Assembly (NCBI GenBank): GCA_963934015.1 | Contig: CAWVWT010000004.1 | Location: 1-64,000 of the forward strand | Direction: 5' to 3' | Length of the DNA stretch: 64,000 nucleotides | Source: MGIIb-P sp963934015 | Lineage (GTDB): Archaea; Thermoplasmatota; Poseidoniia; Poseidoniales; Thalassarchaeaceae | In this document: positions 17,325 to 26,385 of the stretch, piece after piece | How positions within the stretch are numbered: the stretch's first letter is position 1 | Layout: the number at the start of each line of letters is the position of its first letter | Translations under genes and position numbers: made by a program | The notes under the pieces: model-generated | Database searches by the model: none | What the model was told of the DNA's origin: nothing | Seen by the model: only the letters and a program-made list of their open reading frames with translations

Positions 17325-19370
17325 CTAATCACCCTTTGCTGGTTCTGGATGACGGGCAAAGAATTTCTTCGCCCACCGACCCGTTCGCTTTGCCTCATCA
17401 ACCTTGATAGTCGTCAATGTTGGTGGCAAACAGGCTCGATATTGTCCGCCTAACAACCGATTATCCAAGAGGAGGATGAAGGCCCGATCTTCGACTTTTC
17501 GAATCGCGCGCCCCATGCCTTGTAATACACTGTTGACAGCTGGTTGTAATGCACCATATTTCCAGCCCTTACCTTGTCCATGTTTCTTTTCAATGTATTC
17601 TCTAAGCGCATTTTGAGGTACGGATTGGGGTGCAACAGGGATGCCAACACAGACAACAGCGTCGAGAATATTCTGTGAATAATCAACACCTTCTGAGAGC
17701 CGTCCTCCAAACACACCTGCGAGTAGTACTGGCTGGCCGCGTAATCGTGCATCACGCAACTGTTGTAGGGCACTATCGACACGTTTCTTCGTCCAGTTTC
17801 TAGATTCAAGAAGCAGCATCCGGCCTGGCCAATCCGCTTCTTCTATTACTTCCTCAAGCATTCGATACGATTGGCAGAATACGGCGACGTGCCCGGGTGT
17901 GTTCTGCAGTAATGCATGGATGTGTCGCCGAATCTTGCGGGTATTTTCAGGGCCACGTTCTGTGAATTTCGAGGTCACATCTGAAGCGATGATTACCGGT
18001 CGACGATCTGCAAGGAATGGAGATGGATAGGATACAGCAGCCAATGGGCGAATCGGTGGTATGCCCAGTGATTCAGCATACATTTCTGGAGGTGTTAGGG
18101 TTCCAGACATTAGAACTCCACCTTGAACAGTCTGGAATACCTCTGCACTCACAATCCCGGGGTCCAGAAGGTGCGTTGTGATGCGATTTTCATCTCCACG
18201 TGAATTGAGAACAACACACATTGCCGGTGATTGTGCATAGCGTTCGAGAATCGACAGCACCGATGCCAATCGGTCTGTTGCCATTTCATCTTCATCAGCA
18301 TCATCTGAATCAACTTGGGCAAGATGTAGTTGAGCGATGAGGCCAACCATGTCAAGCGATTCTCCAGAGATGTCTCCAGATAACTCTTGGCGGAGCATGG
18401 ATAGGATATAGTCGGCTTCGACACGAACCTCAATTTCTGCGCCGACGTCACCGGGATTTCGCAACGCATCACGTTGACTCCGTATCCAAGTGGAAAGACG
18501 TCCTTTGAACCGTTTCAAGGCGGTCGCGCACGCACGCGCGCGGGTGAAACTAGATTCTTCTAATGTTGAATTGAGCCCACTTTCTGCGAGCCCTTCGCAA
18601 TATTCTTCCAATTCGAAGACTGTATCACGCAGTAATGTATCGTTCAATGTTCTACTCAATCCGCGACGAATACGGCTAGGCAAATTGTGCGCTTCATCGA
18701 TCACTACAATCATATCTTTCATGTCCAAACCCATCGCTTCAAGACTAGATTCCCGAGTGTCCTCATTGAACAAGTGATTGTAATCGCAAACCAGAATGTC
18801 TGCCTGCGATGCAGTTTCTCTGGCGATTTTCCATGGGCATGTCGGTTGTGGGCCTGCAGTCACACGCCAATTTTTTGCATGCTCAACCAATTCGTCAACA
18901 TGTAATGGGTAGTCAAGAACTTTCAGACGGAGACCAGGGGAATCTTCGAGAAATGGTTTACATTTCCTTGTACCGCGCAATTCACCACAAATTTGTCTAA
19001 ATCTAGATCCATGTTGCAAAGCCAATTCATTGATGCACATGCCTTTTTGCCCAATCATATCCACCAAGGTCACCGGCGCCTCACCTTCTGGTAATCGTTC
19101 GTTGATCCTACGAACCGTATCGACGACAATACGATGTTGAGATTGCCTACCGGTCATGAACAAAACATGCAAACCGTCTTTGGATCGGGCAACAGTCAAC
19201 GCCGCTGAAAGTGCAGCCGCAGTCTTGCCAATTCCAGTTGGGGCATTTGCAAGTATAAATCCACCACCGGAGATGACTTTGAATGCATCATTAATCATCT
19301 CCCTTTGACCGTCACGGAGTGATTCATGCGCAAGAAACCGCGCGTCCGTGACAGTCTCTTCCGGAAGCAT
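17325..19370 (-). CDS. XPD/DinG family superfamily 2 DNA helicase with Fe-S cluster
   Basis: 681 residues from ATG 19370 (a GTG lies at 19379). Walker A is ANAPTGIGKTAAAL, the DEAH box is VVIDEAHNLPSRI, and the C-terminal helicase motif is QGMGRAIR. Four cysteines between motifs Ia and II (KGMCINE, RQICGE, RKCKPF, PTCPWK) match the 4Fe-4S domain of XPD/Rad3 helicases. Likely role: 5'-3' unwinding in nucleotide excision repair or related repair. It is followed by the Hsp20-like gene in an operon and preceded by a GC-rich structured element. Confidence 0.92.
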   Translation of the reverse strand: MLPEETVTDARFLAHESLRDGQREMINDAFKVISGGGFILANAPTGIGKTAAALSAALTVARSKDGLHVLFMTGRQSQHRIVVDTVRRINERLPEGEAPVTLVDMIGQKGMCINELALQHGSRFRQICGELRGTRKCKPFLEDSPGLRLKVLDYPLHVDELVEHAKNWRVTAGPQPTCPWKIARETASQADILVCDYNHLFNEDTRESSLEAMGLDMKDMIVVIDEAHNLPSRIRRGLSRTLNDTLLRDTVFELEEYCEGLAESGLNSTLEESSFTRARACATALKRFKGRLSTWIRSQRDALRNPGDVGAEIEVRVEADYILSMLRQELSGDISGESLDMVGLIAQLHLAQVDSDDADEDEMATDRLASVLSILERYAQSPAMCVVLNSRGDENRITTHLLDPGIVSAEVFQTVQGGVLMSGTLTPPEMYAESLGIPPIRPLAAVSYPSPFLADRRPVIIASDVTSKFTERGPENTRKIRRHIHALLQNTPGHVAVFCQSYRMLEEVIEEADWPGRMLLLESRNWTKKRVDSALQQLRDARLRGQPVLLAGVFGGRLSEGVDYSQNILDAVVCVGIPVAPQSVPQNALREYIEKKHGQGKGWKYGALQPAVNSVLQGMGRAIRKVEDRAFILLLDNRLLGGQYRACLPPTLTTIKVDEAKRTGRWAKKFFARHPEPAKGD

Positions 19371-19454
19371 GGAACCCACCCTGTGGCTCGGCCCCCCTTG
19401 AAGATTACACTTCGAATCTACGAAACTACCGTCCTACTTGACCAGCAGGGGGGT

Positions 19455-19726
19455 CCCCGCCCGAAGGCGGGGGGGGTGTGACGAGTGGTCTATGCATCCG
19501 TCGAGGAAGGGGGTGCCCCCGATAAACGGGGGCGGGGGTTTTGTGAGCGGAAAAAAGCCTTCATTGCCTCACGGGCACGAAAGCGGAGATTAGAAAATCC
19601 CAATGTGAGGATGGCCTCACCAGCATCATCCATCAAGCCGACTCCACGGCTGTGTGTGGACTTCGCTCGGGACCGGAGTCCTGCGAAGCCTGGAGAAGTT
19701 GCAGGGGGGTTTTCAGACCCCCCTGC
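19455..19726. ncRNA. Candidate structured RNA in a 417-bp gene-free gap (strand unresolved)
   Basis: Gap between the helicase and RHH genes, clearly richer in GC than its surroundings. It holds four strong hairpins: CCCCGCC-CGAA-GGCGGGG (19455-19472), GCCCCCG-ATAAA-CGGGGGC (19515-19533), a two-tier stem with CTTCGC/GCGAAG outside GGGAC/GTCCT (19661-19688), and GCAGGGGGGT-TTTCAG-ACCCCCCTGC (19701-19726). A fifth, GTGAGG-AT-GGCCTCAC, is near 19606-19620. Open frames cross it on both strands but look like by-products of GC bias. I looked for conserved RNase P and SRP RNA motifs and did not find convincing ones. Confidence 0.4.
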
Positions 19727-19787
19727 GTGGTGCATCCCATCATCATTGTACGTTGCCACGTCTCTCGCCCCTGGTTGGTGCATCTGC

Positions 19788-20156
19788 CTAAGCAGTATGA
19801 TCCTCATGTGGTTGCGTGTTGTCACGCGATGTCTCTAAACGCTCTTGAAGAGCCTCAGTAATTCGGTCTGGCTTTGCCAGTTGGATAATGTAAGCTTCAA
19901 GCGCCATCTTGGCAACAGTCGAAGCATCATCACCGTGCATACGGTAAATCATTTCTAGTCTCTCACGAGTCACTCGACCGATCTCAAATTTGACGGTTCG
20001 AACATCAGCGTTGGAAGGTGTGGATTCGAGATAATGTTGTATTGCAGCACGAATGACATCGGAGCGGTTTCTCATACCATCAAACCCGACTCGCTGGTCG
20101 AGCAACAGAAGGTTTTCTTCTGGGACTCGAAGGCTTGTCATCTGGCTGGTGGACAT
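19788..20156 (-). CDS. Ribbon-helix-helix transcriptional regulator
   Basis: 122 residues from ATG 20156 (SD GGAG 11 nt upstream). The N-terminal 45 residues form an RHH (CopG/Arc/NikR-type) domain: a beta strand (MTSLRVPEE) followed by two helices (MRNRSDVIRAAIQHYLES). The C-terminal part is a helical domain of about 70 residues with no NikR nickel-binding His/Cys pattern that I can see. It lies next to an AT-rich divergent promoter region with a TTGCAT-N6-ATGCAA inverted repeat, a plausible autoregulatory site. Confidence 0.82.
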   Translation of the reverse strand: MSTSQMTSLRVPEENLLLLDQRVGFDGMRNRSDVIRAAIQHYLESTPSNADVRTVKFEIGRVTRERLEMIYRMHGDDASTVAKMALEAYIIQLAKPDRITEALQERLETSRDNTQPHEDHTA

Positions 20157-20212
20157 GGGTATGTACGCTCCTTGGCTCAACCGGTCCTCCACCGACCCCG
20201 GTATTAACTGTA

Positions 20213-20230
20213 TTGCATAATGAAATGCAA
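20213..20230. promoter_or_regulatory. Inverted repeat TTGCAT-AATGAA-ATGCAA, candidate operator
   Basis: Perfect 6-bp arms with a 6-nt spacer in the 238-bp AT-rich gap between the RHH regulator and the divergent TerB-like gene, 57 bp from the regulator start. RHH dimers typically bind such spaced repeats. An outer TGTATT/AATACA pair (20209-20241 region) flanks it. Confidence 0.4.
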
Positions 20231-20394
20231 ATGAAATACAATATTGGTGTGAAACAACTTGGTTTATTTGTAGAGCAGTACCCCTTTTCTTTGACCCTAA
20301 ATCCAAAAATGAACAGAAACAATGACTTTTGTGTATTATGTGCCGAATCACTCGATATTTTGCGGTAATCCACACTCAGGCAAAGTTAGAGTGA

Positions 20395-20886
20395 ATGGAT
20401 TTGGCTTATACACACGAACCGGGTCGACGAGGCATGGCGCTATTGGGTACACGTGGTTTGCATCTCTACCTGCGAACTCTTGAGGCTGCAGTTGAGGATG
20501 AGATTGTGACCGATGATGAGATGTCGATTCTTGCAGTTATCGCTCGAGCCTTTGCACTTCCAGGCGATGTCATGGGTGATGCATGGGATATTCTACGAAA
20601 TCAAATTGGTAACCCAATCAATCCTACAGACGTACACGTACACGAGATGCGACAGATTGGGGATGCTACGACCTATCAAACTGCATTAATTGCAGCACTG
20701 GTTGATGAAGTGATTACTGAAGATGAATGGGCTATGCTCGATGTCATGCGACGGGTGATGGGAATTCAGCCCGAAGAGCATGGATTGATCGAAGAAGCCG
20801 TTCGAGCTATGGCTTCCAATGTCGAGAATGGAGATTCATTTGTTTCACGCTTGAATCGATATGTCACCCTGCATCCTTATCGTTAA
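20395..20886 (+). CDS. Helical protein with two TerB-like repeats
   Basis: 163 residues. Two similar helical units are visible, one centred on EDEIVTDDEMSILAVIARAF and one on DEVITEDEWAMLDVMRRVMG. The D-E-I/V-T-x-D/E-E pattern and following helix are like TerB-type folds. The function is unknown. No signal peptide or TM helix is visible. It is divergent from the RHH regulator and may be regulated by it. A palindrome begins 2 nt after the stop. Confidence 0.7.
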   Translation: MDLAYTHEPGRRGMALLGTRGLHLYLRTLEAAVEDEIVTDDEMSILAVIARAFALPGDVMGDAWDILRNQIGNPINPTDVHVHEMRQIGDATTYQTALIAALVDEVITEDEWAMLDVMRRVMGIQPEEHGLIEEAVRAMASNVENGDSFVSRLNRYVTLHPYR

Positions 20887-20887
20887 T

Positions 20888-20906
20888 CGCATCCCTATGG
20901 GATGCG
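20888..20906. promoter_or_regulatory. Palindrome CGCATCCC-TAT-GGGATGCG
   Basis: Perfect 8-bp arms with a TAT centre, between the TerB-like gene stop and the next start (20946), 39 nt before it. It could end the upstream mRNA or lie in the leader of the downstream one. Member of the nine-palindrome set. Confidence 0.5.
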
Positions 20907-20945
20907 CAGCAACCCTCATGATGGGGAAGGCTTGTCGAGAAAGTG

Positions 20946-23900
20946 ATGCGCCCGCAGTATGTTGCTTTTCTTTTGGTCGGTTTGATGTTAATCGCTCCAG
21001 CGATTGGATTGTCTGAATCCTTACTTGAGGTACCAGTTGAATCGGAAAGTTCTACCCGTTCAACCAGTAATGCCCTACTCTGGGGTGCTCACGCCGCAGG
21101 TTCAGGTAGTACAGATTCGGTGATGAGCATCGAAATGGATGCAATGGGCCGCACCTATGTCTGTGGTTATTTCTACAACACTGCAACATTTGGTAACATC
21201 ACCTTGAGTTCTTACGGAAGTTACGATATCTTTGTTGGACGCTTGAGCAATGGGGTTTGGGATTGGGTACAGAAAGCCGGAGGCACCAACAGTGATCAAT
21301 GTCATGACATCGCCGTGGATGATGGTGGAAACATAACCATTACAGGATACTATTACTCCTCGAGTTCGGCGAACTTTGGTTCACAATCCCTGTCTGGTCA
21401 AGGTAGCAATGACATCTTCATTTCACGTCTTGACACCAATGGGAATTGGATATGGTCGAAATCTGCTGGTGGCTCCAGCGCTGATTACGGTTACGGTGTT
21501 GCGATGGATAATTCTGGCAATGCCTACTTGACCGGTTACTACTACAACACGGGATATTTTGGATCCATCACCCTGAGTGCCTACAGTTATGATGAGGCCT
21601 TCTTGGCGAAATTGGACAATGCGGGGAACTTCGTTTGGGCCAAGCGATTCTATGGCTCGTACTATCAGCGAGGCCGAGATGTCGATGTCAATGCTAATGG
21701 CGATATCGCAGTGACGGGTGAGTTCAGTTATCGAATCAATTTCGCTGACGCCGGTGGACCTGAATTGGTTCCTAGTTATTCGTCAAGCAGTTACTATCGC
21801 GTTTGGGTGGCGAAATTCACCAATGCTGGTCAATTGACATGGGCCAAGATGGCTGGATATTTACAATCCTCATACAGTTCCTATGGTGAAGGTGTGGCGA
21901 TAGATGATTTAGGAAACGTCGCCGTAAACGGTCGATTCCAGTATCTAATGGATTTCGACAGCAACAATAATCAGCGAATGTATGCCTATCAGCAATCCAC
22001 CAACTGGGATTGCTTTGTGGCAAAATGGGATGCGAACGGGTCCTATCAATGGGCACAAAATGCTGGCGGATCTAGCACTGATTACTGCTACGATATCGAT
22101 ATGGACAAGTCTACAGGAAACATCACTGTATCTGGGATGTTCTACGGTACAGCATGGTTTGGAAACACCCAGTTGTCCTCCACAGGTTCCTATGATGCCT
22201 TCATGGCACACATCCCCTCGACAGGTGGCTGGGATTGGATGAAGAAGTTCGGCGGTTCAAGTTCAGAATACGGTTATTCAGTGGGTATGCGGAATGGGAT
22301 GTATGCTTTTGGTGGATATTTCAATAGCATGTCATCTGATGGATCTGGGCAGATTTCATACAGCGCAGCTGCAGGAGCGGATGGCTTCATCCTGATGTAT
22401 GGTGCTGATCAAGATGGTGATGGAGTCGGTGACCAAGTTGACGATTTCCCATGGGTGTCGTCCCAATGGAGGGACACCGATGGCGACGGATATGGTGATA
22501 ATTTGAGCGGTTGGCAGGGCGATAGTTGCCCTACTGTTTATGGCACTTCTACTCTCGACCGATATGGTTGTCCTGATACAGATGGCGACGGTTGGTCCGA
22601 TGAGGGGGATGATCTCCCCCTTGAACCGACTCAGTGGGTTGATGGCGATGGTGACGGATTTGGGGAAAATCCCAATGGAGTCACACCCGATACTTGTCCG
22701 AATGAATGGGGTGACTCGTGGCGTGATAGACTCGGTTGCCGGGATTTGGATTCTGATGGGCAATCTGATTTGAACGATGATTTCATGAACAATCCGACAC
22801 AGTGGTCAGATTCTGACAATGATGGTTTGGGTGACAATTGGGGTGACTCAACTTGGAATGATACCCGGGCGGAACATTGGCCAGGGGTGTGGGTTGAGAA
22901 CGCCACCGTCCCCGATCCAACACCTCTCGATTTTGATGGCGACGGTTTTGAAGATTTGAGTGCCGGAGGTCCTTGGGGCCCTTACGATGATTGCGTATAC
23001 GAATCCGGGACATCGGTTCGCGATTTGATTGGTTGTGTCGACAGTGACGGCGATGGTTGGTCTGATACAGGCGACGCCGTAGACGATAATCCAACACAGT
23101 GGGAAGATGCAGATGGCGACGGATACGGTGACAATGCAGCTGGCACTGAATGGGATGCCTGCACAGATCGACCAGGGACCTCAACTCGAGATCGCTTTGG
23201 CTGCCCGGATAATGATGGCGATGGTTGGTCCAATGATAATGATGAATGTCCATCATTGGCGAGTGTATTAGATAATGGATGTCCAGATAGTGATGGTGAC
23301 GGATGGATCGATGATGGGATTGCTGGCCAAGTAGATGACTGCCCTGAAGATTGGGGGACCTCAACAGTAGATCGAAATGGTTGCCCAGATGCAGATAGCG
23401 ATGGGACCTCAGATGAGAATGACCCCTTCCACCTTGATCCAACACAATGGTCCGATGAGGATGACGATGGTTTTGGTGATGAGCCTGGTGGTAATCAGGC
23501 CGATGATTGCTTGAATTGGGCTGGGACTTCTAATCAAGACGGTGTGTTCGGTTGTGCAGATGGAGATGGTGACGGATGGGCAGATCAAATCGATTTGTGG
23601 AATTCAAATCCAAATCTTTGGTCAGATTCTGATCTAGATGGATATGCTGACCAGCGTGGAGATGCTGAATTATCTGATGACTGCCCTGAACAATATGGCA
23701 CCAGTACACAATTCTATCTTGGTTGCCCAGATATGGATGGCGATGGTTGGCCAGACATGAAGGACGCAGATACAGATGGTGACGGATATCTAGATATGAC
23801 TGAATTGAGTGCTAATCCCCCCTCAGATCCGCTTGATGCATTCTCCACTCCAGCCGATTCCGATAACGATTTTGTAGCTGATCACGAAGAGATTGCTGAG

Positions 23901-24389
23901 AAATCTACCGTAGATGACCCCGTCATCCAAGGTGTAATTGCAGTTTTAGCCAGCGGCTTGCTGCTCACACTCATTATGGCATGGACCTTGTTCACTACGG
24001 GAAAGGGAAAGCGCCGCGAATATGATGGAATGCTGTTGATGGTCGAGGATGCTGAAGGATTCTCTGGATTAGCTGCTGTTGAAAAAGAACTGGATTCCAT
24101 GTTGGAATCTAATCGCCTAGGTGCTGGGCAAGGGTTGTTACTCAAAGATCGGCTTGAATCCCGAAGGTTTGCACTTGAGGACGATATCGCGGGTGCAGGT
24201 GCACACCCGGCCAGCACTATTGAATCCGGTTCGAATTCAGATTTAGCAATGATTGAAGAGCATGGGAAAGTAAACTCGTGGGGTGAAGATCAGGCACAGT
24301 GGACCGCTGAGCAGCAAGCCTGGTATGCTGAGGCCAAGCAATGGGGTGGCTACTATGATGACGATGGGAATTGGGTTTCATTGCAGTAG
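20946..24389 (+). CDS. Surface protein with SBBP-like beta-propeller and calcium-binding repeats
   Basis: 1147 residues from ATG 20946 (a GTG lies just upstream at 20943). Signal peptide RPQYVAFLLVGLMLIAPAIG. Residues about 40-450 contain repeated blades (D...YVTGYF...FG...LSS.G..D.F...L...G.W.W...AGG) typical of SBBP beta-propeller repeats. Residues about 480-980 are thrombospondin type 3-like repeats (DxDGDGW/DxDxDG with CP...GTS..DR.GCPD). A TM helix near residue 1000 (VIAVLASGLLLTLIMAW) precedes a cytoplasmic region of about 110 residues that ends in a short aromatic/acidic motif (GYYDDDGNWVSLQ). Probably displayed on the cell surface. The ligand is unknown. Confidence 0.9.
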   Translation: MRPQYVAFLLVGLMLIAPAIGLSESLLEVPVESESSTRSTSNALLWGAHAAGSGSTDSVMSIEMDAMGRTYVCGYFYNTATFGNITLSSYGSYDIFVGRLSNGVWDWVQKAGGTNSDQCHDIAVDDGGNITITGYYYSSSSANFGSQSLSGQGSNDIFISRLDTNGNWIWSKSAGGSSADYGYGVAMDNSGNAYLTGYYYNTGYFGSITLSAYSYDEAFLAKLDNAGNFVWAKRFYGSYYQRGRDVDVNANGDIAVTGEFSYRINFADAGGPELVPSYSSSSYYRVWVAKFTNAGQLTWAKMAGYLQSSYSSYGEGVAIDDLGNVAVNGRFQYLMDFDSNNNQRMYAYQQSTNWDCFVAKWDANGSYQWAQNAGGSSTDYCYDIDMDKSTGNITVSGMFYGTAWFGNTQLSSTGSYDAFMAHIPSTGGWDWMKKFGGSSSEYGYSVGMRNGMYAFGGYFNSMSSDGSGQISYSAAAGADGFILMYGADQDGDGVGDQVDDFPWVSSQWRDTDGDGYGDNLSGWQGDSCPTVYGTSTLDRYGCPDTDGDGWSDEGDDLPLEPTQWVDGDGDGFGENPNGVTPDTCPNEWGDSWRDRLGCRDLDSDGQSDLNDDFMNNPTQWSDSDNDGLGDNWGDSTWNDTRAEHWPGVWVENATVPDPTPLDFDGDGFEDLSAGGPWGPYDDCVYESGTSVRDLIGCVDSDGDGWSDTGDAVDDNPTQWEDADGDGYGDNAAGTEWDACTDRPGTSTRDRFGCPDNDGDGWSNDNDECPSLASVLDNGCPDSDGDGWIDDGIAGQVDDCPEDWGTSTVDRNGCPDADSDGTSDENDPFHLDPTQWSDEDDDGFGDEPGGNQADDCLNWAGTSNQDGVFGCADGDGDGWADQIDLWNSNPNLWSDSDLDGYADQRGDAELSDDCPEQYGTSTQFYLGCPDMDGDGWPDMKDADTDGDGYLDMTELSANPPSDPLDAFSTPADSDNDFVADHEEIAEKSTVDDPVIQGVIAVLASGLLLTLIMAWTLFTTGKGKRREYDGMLLMVEDAEGFSGLAAVEKELDSMLESNRLGAGQGLLLKDRLESRRFALEDDIAGAGAHPASTIESGSNSDLAMIEEHGKVNSWGEDQAQWTAEQQAWYAEAKQWGGYYDDDGNWVSLQ

Positions 24390-24458
24390 TTGGTGTTAAG
24401 ATTACATCAAAAAAACCTAAAAACGAGATACTGCGCCTTGTTTTCACTAGGGAAATCG

Positions 24459-24466
24459 TATATCTT
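24459..24466 (+). promoter_or_regulatory. TATA box of gdhA
   Basis: TATATCTT within GTATATCTTGCGG, about 105 bp before the gdhA start. Transcription would begin near 24485-24490, which leaves a leader of about 80 nt. Position and composition only; no mapped start. Confidence 0.4.
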
Positions 24467-24484
24467 GCGGGGTTATGGTGCGGA

Positions 24485-24541
24485 CCTTTGAAAAGGGGGT
24501 CTGGGGTCGCGAGACTTACCGAAGTGGTGGTCAGAACCCCC
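24485..24541 (+). promoter_or_regulatory. Structured 5' leader of gdhA, possible cis-regulatory RNA
   Basis: A closing stem GGGGGT (24495-24500) with ACCCCC (24536-24541) continues as CTG/CAG across one bulged A. Inside are GTC-GCGA-GAC (a GNRA-type tetraloop hairpin, 24506-24515) and ACC-GAAGT-GGT (24518-24528). An alternative small hairpin CCTT-TGAA-AAGG (24485-24496) would use part of the 5' arm of the closing stem. The SD GGTGA lies 14 nt downstream. Not a riboswitch class I recognise. Confidence 0.4.
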
Positions 24542-24565
24542 TCGGATTCCTCCAGGTGAACTGAA

Positions 24566-25924
24566 ATGAACCCTGATATGAAGATAATTTACGACAAGGT
24601 CGTTGCAAGAGATCCGAACCAACCTGAATTCCATCAGGCGTGCTTAGAGGTCCTCGAGACTCTTGGGCCAGCGATTGAAGCTCATCCCGAGTATATTCCA
24701 ATCGTTGAGCGCTTGTGCGAACCTGAGAGAATCATCCAATTCCGCGTTACTTGGGTCGATGATGCAGGTAATCAGCGGGTTAACCGCGGATTCCGTATCC
24801 AATACAATGGAGCCATTGGGCCCTACAAGGGTGGGCTCCGATTCCACCCTAGTGTAAACGAAAGCATCCTCAAGTTCCTTGCTTTTGAGCAGATTTTCAA
24901 GAACAGTTTGACAACCCTACCGATGGGTGGTGGCAAAGGCGGTTCTGATTTTGATCCCAAAGGGAAGTCAGATGGCGAAGTCATGCGCTTCTGCCAGGCA
25001 TTCATGTTAGAATTATGGAGGCATATAGGCCACAACCTCGATGTTCCCGCTGGTGACATTGGTGTTGGTGGCCGTGAGATTGGCTACTTATTCGGTATGT
25101 ACAAACGTCTCCGCAACGATTTCGAAGGTGGTGTATTTACTGGTAAGGGGCGCTCCTATGGTGGTTCACTCATTCGTCCTGAAGCGACAGGTTACGGGCT
25201 TGTCTACTTCGCACGAGAGATGCTTGCTACCAAGGACATGTCGTTTGAAGGTGCTACTGTTGCAATCAGTGGTTCAGGAAACGTTGCGCAGTTTGCCTGT
25301 GAGAAGGTACTCGATCTTGGTGGGAAACCGGTTACAATGAGTGATTCTAGTGGTTGGATTCACGACCCAGCAGGTATCGATCGAGAAAAATTGGCCTGGA
25401 TTATGGATTTGAAGAATAATCGACGCGGACGAATCAGTGAATATGCAGACCAATTTGATGGTGTGAATTACACACAGTCTCAGCCAGAACCTTCAATCAA
25501 CGGTCTTTGGGCCGTTCCAGTCGATGTTGCACTTCCATGTGCGACTCAAAATGAAATCAATGCACAAGAGGCTCAGGCACTTGTTGACGGCGGTTGTACT
25601 GCTGTTGCAGAAGGCGCCAACATGCCTTGCACACCTGAAGCAGTCGAAATATTCCAATCCAATGGACTACTATTCGCTCCTGGGAAGGCTAGCAATGCTG
25701 GCGGTGTATCCACCTCTGGTCTAGAGATGAGTCAAAACAGCCTCCGCATGAGTTGGACACGTGAACGTGTCGATGGGGAATTGGAGAGCATCATGATCAA
25801 GATTCATCAGAATGCTTTCGAGACTGCAGCACGGTTTGGACAACCAGGGAATTATGTCATTGGTGCAAACATTGCAGGCTTCCTAAAGATCGCGGAAGCG
25901 ATGACCGCACAAGGCGTACTTTGA
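24566..25924 (+). CDS. gdhA: NADP-type glutamate dehydrogenase (bacterial hexameric family)
   Basis: 452 residues; reversible reductive amination of 2-oxoglutarate to glutamate, a main ammonium-assimilation step. Motifs: GPYKGGLRFHPSVN, the catalytic-lysine loop PMGGGKGGSDFDPKGKSD, PAGDIGVGGREIGYLFG, and a Rossmann domain with ISGSGNVAQFA. Length and motifs match the small hexameric GDH of bacteria (E. coli GdhA type) rather than the usual archaeal GDH of about 420 residues, so the gene was probably acquired from bacteria. The SD GGTGA is 6 nt before the ATG. Confidence 0.96.
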   Translation: MNPDMKIIYDKVVARDPNQPEFHQACLEVLETLGPAIEAHPEYIPIVERLCEPERIIQFRVTWVDDAGNQRVNRGFRIQYNGAIGPYKGGLRFHPSVNESILKFLAFEQIFKNSLTTLPMGGGKGGSDFDPKGKSDGEVMRFCQAFMLELWRHIGHNLDVPAGDIGVGGREIGYLFGMYKRLRNDFEGGVFTGKGRSYGGSLIRPEATGYGLVYFAREMLATKDMSFEGATVAISGSGNVAQFACEKVLDLGGKPVTMSDSSGWIHDPAGIDREKLAWIMDLKNNRRGRISEYADQFDGVNYTQSQPEPSINGLWAVPVDVALPCATQNEINAQEAQALVDGGCTAVAEGANMPCTPEAVEIFQSNGLLFAPGKASNAGGVSTSGLEMSQNSLRMSWTRERVDGELESIMIKIHQNAFETAARFGQPGNYVIGANIAGFLKIAEAMTAQGVL

Positions 25925-25939
25925 TTGACTAAAATCCAA

Positions 25940-26377
25940 TCAAATAATCAAATAGAGTAACGCCATACCGAGGCAAAGGATTGCAAAAACGATGTCTACA
26001 ATCATACCGATTGTGGTGCCAGTTGTGTCAGCACCAGTTTGTTGTTGCCAGTTGGATTTGTCATTGTAGTACATAGCATCTACAATGCAGGCGATTCCAA
26101 TCGATCCACAGCACATCGAAGAGGTAAATTTGACTATCCAGTATTCCTCTATCATGCCACCGAAAAAACTGACCGCAATCGACAAGATAATTCCAATTCC
26201 CAATATCATGTATGAAATATGCCTGTAATTTGGATTTGGTTTGAAAGCAGGCGCCTGAACATAGATGACTTGCTGGTGGGTTGGTTGCCCAGAAATTGTT
26301 TGTGGTTGTACGCCTCCAATGACAACTTGGTTCGGTTGTTGAGGGGCTCCGTCACTCCAAGGGGGCTGATTTTGCAT
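25940..26377 (-). CDS. Small membrane protein with Pro/Gln-rich N-terminus
   Basis: 145 residues. The first 50 residues are Pro, Gln and Val rich and presumably unstructured. TM helices appear near residues 54-74, 80-103 and 120-144. A CCG pair (MCCGSIG) sits in the second helix. No family is recognised. Last gene of the run from pccB to this point; it converges with gdhA, 15 bp away. Confidence 0.65.
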   Translation of the reverse strand: MQNQPPWSDGAPQQPNQVVIGGVQPQTISGQPTHQQVIYVQAPAFKPNPNYRHISYMILGIGIILSIAVSFFGGMIEEYWIVKFTSSMCCGSIGIACIVDAMYYNDKSNWQQQTGADTTGTTIGMIVDIVFAILCLGMALLYLII

Positions 26378-26385
26378 GTTTACGC

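Noticed and set aside
19455..19726. RNase P RNA or SRP RNA
   Set aside because: I looked on both strands for the conserved P4 strands of RNase P RNA and the helix 8 loop motif of SRP RNA and found only weak, wrongly spaced look-alikes, so the region is left unnamed.
19490..19825. 111-codon minus-strand frame in the GC-rich gap
   Set aside because: It runs through strong hairpins, overlaps the end of the RHH gene, has no clear SD and no recognisable domain; a structured RNA explains the composition better.
24485..24541. Glutamine riboswitch before gdhA
   Set aside because: The GAAGT loop is reminiscent, but the defining sequence blocks are missing; the leader is left unclassified.
24371..24559. 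62-codon frame between the surface protein and gdhA
   Set aside because: It covers the promoter and leader of gdhA and overlaps the upstream gene; no SD.
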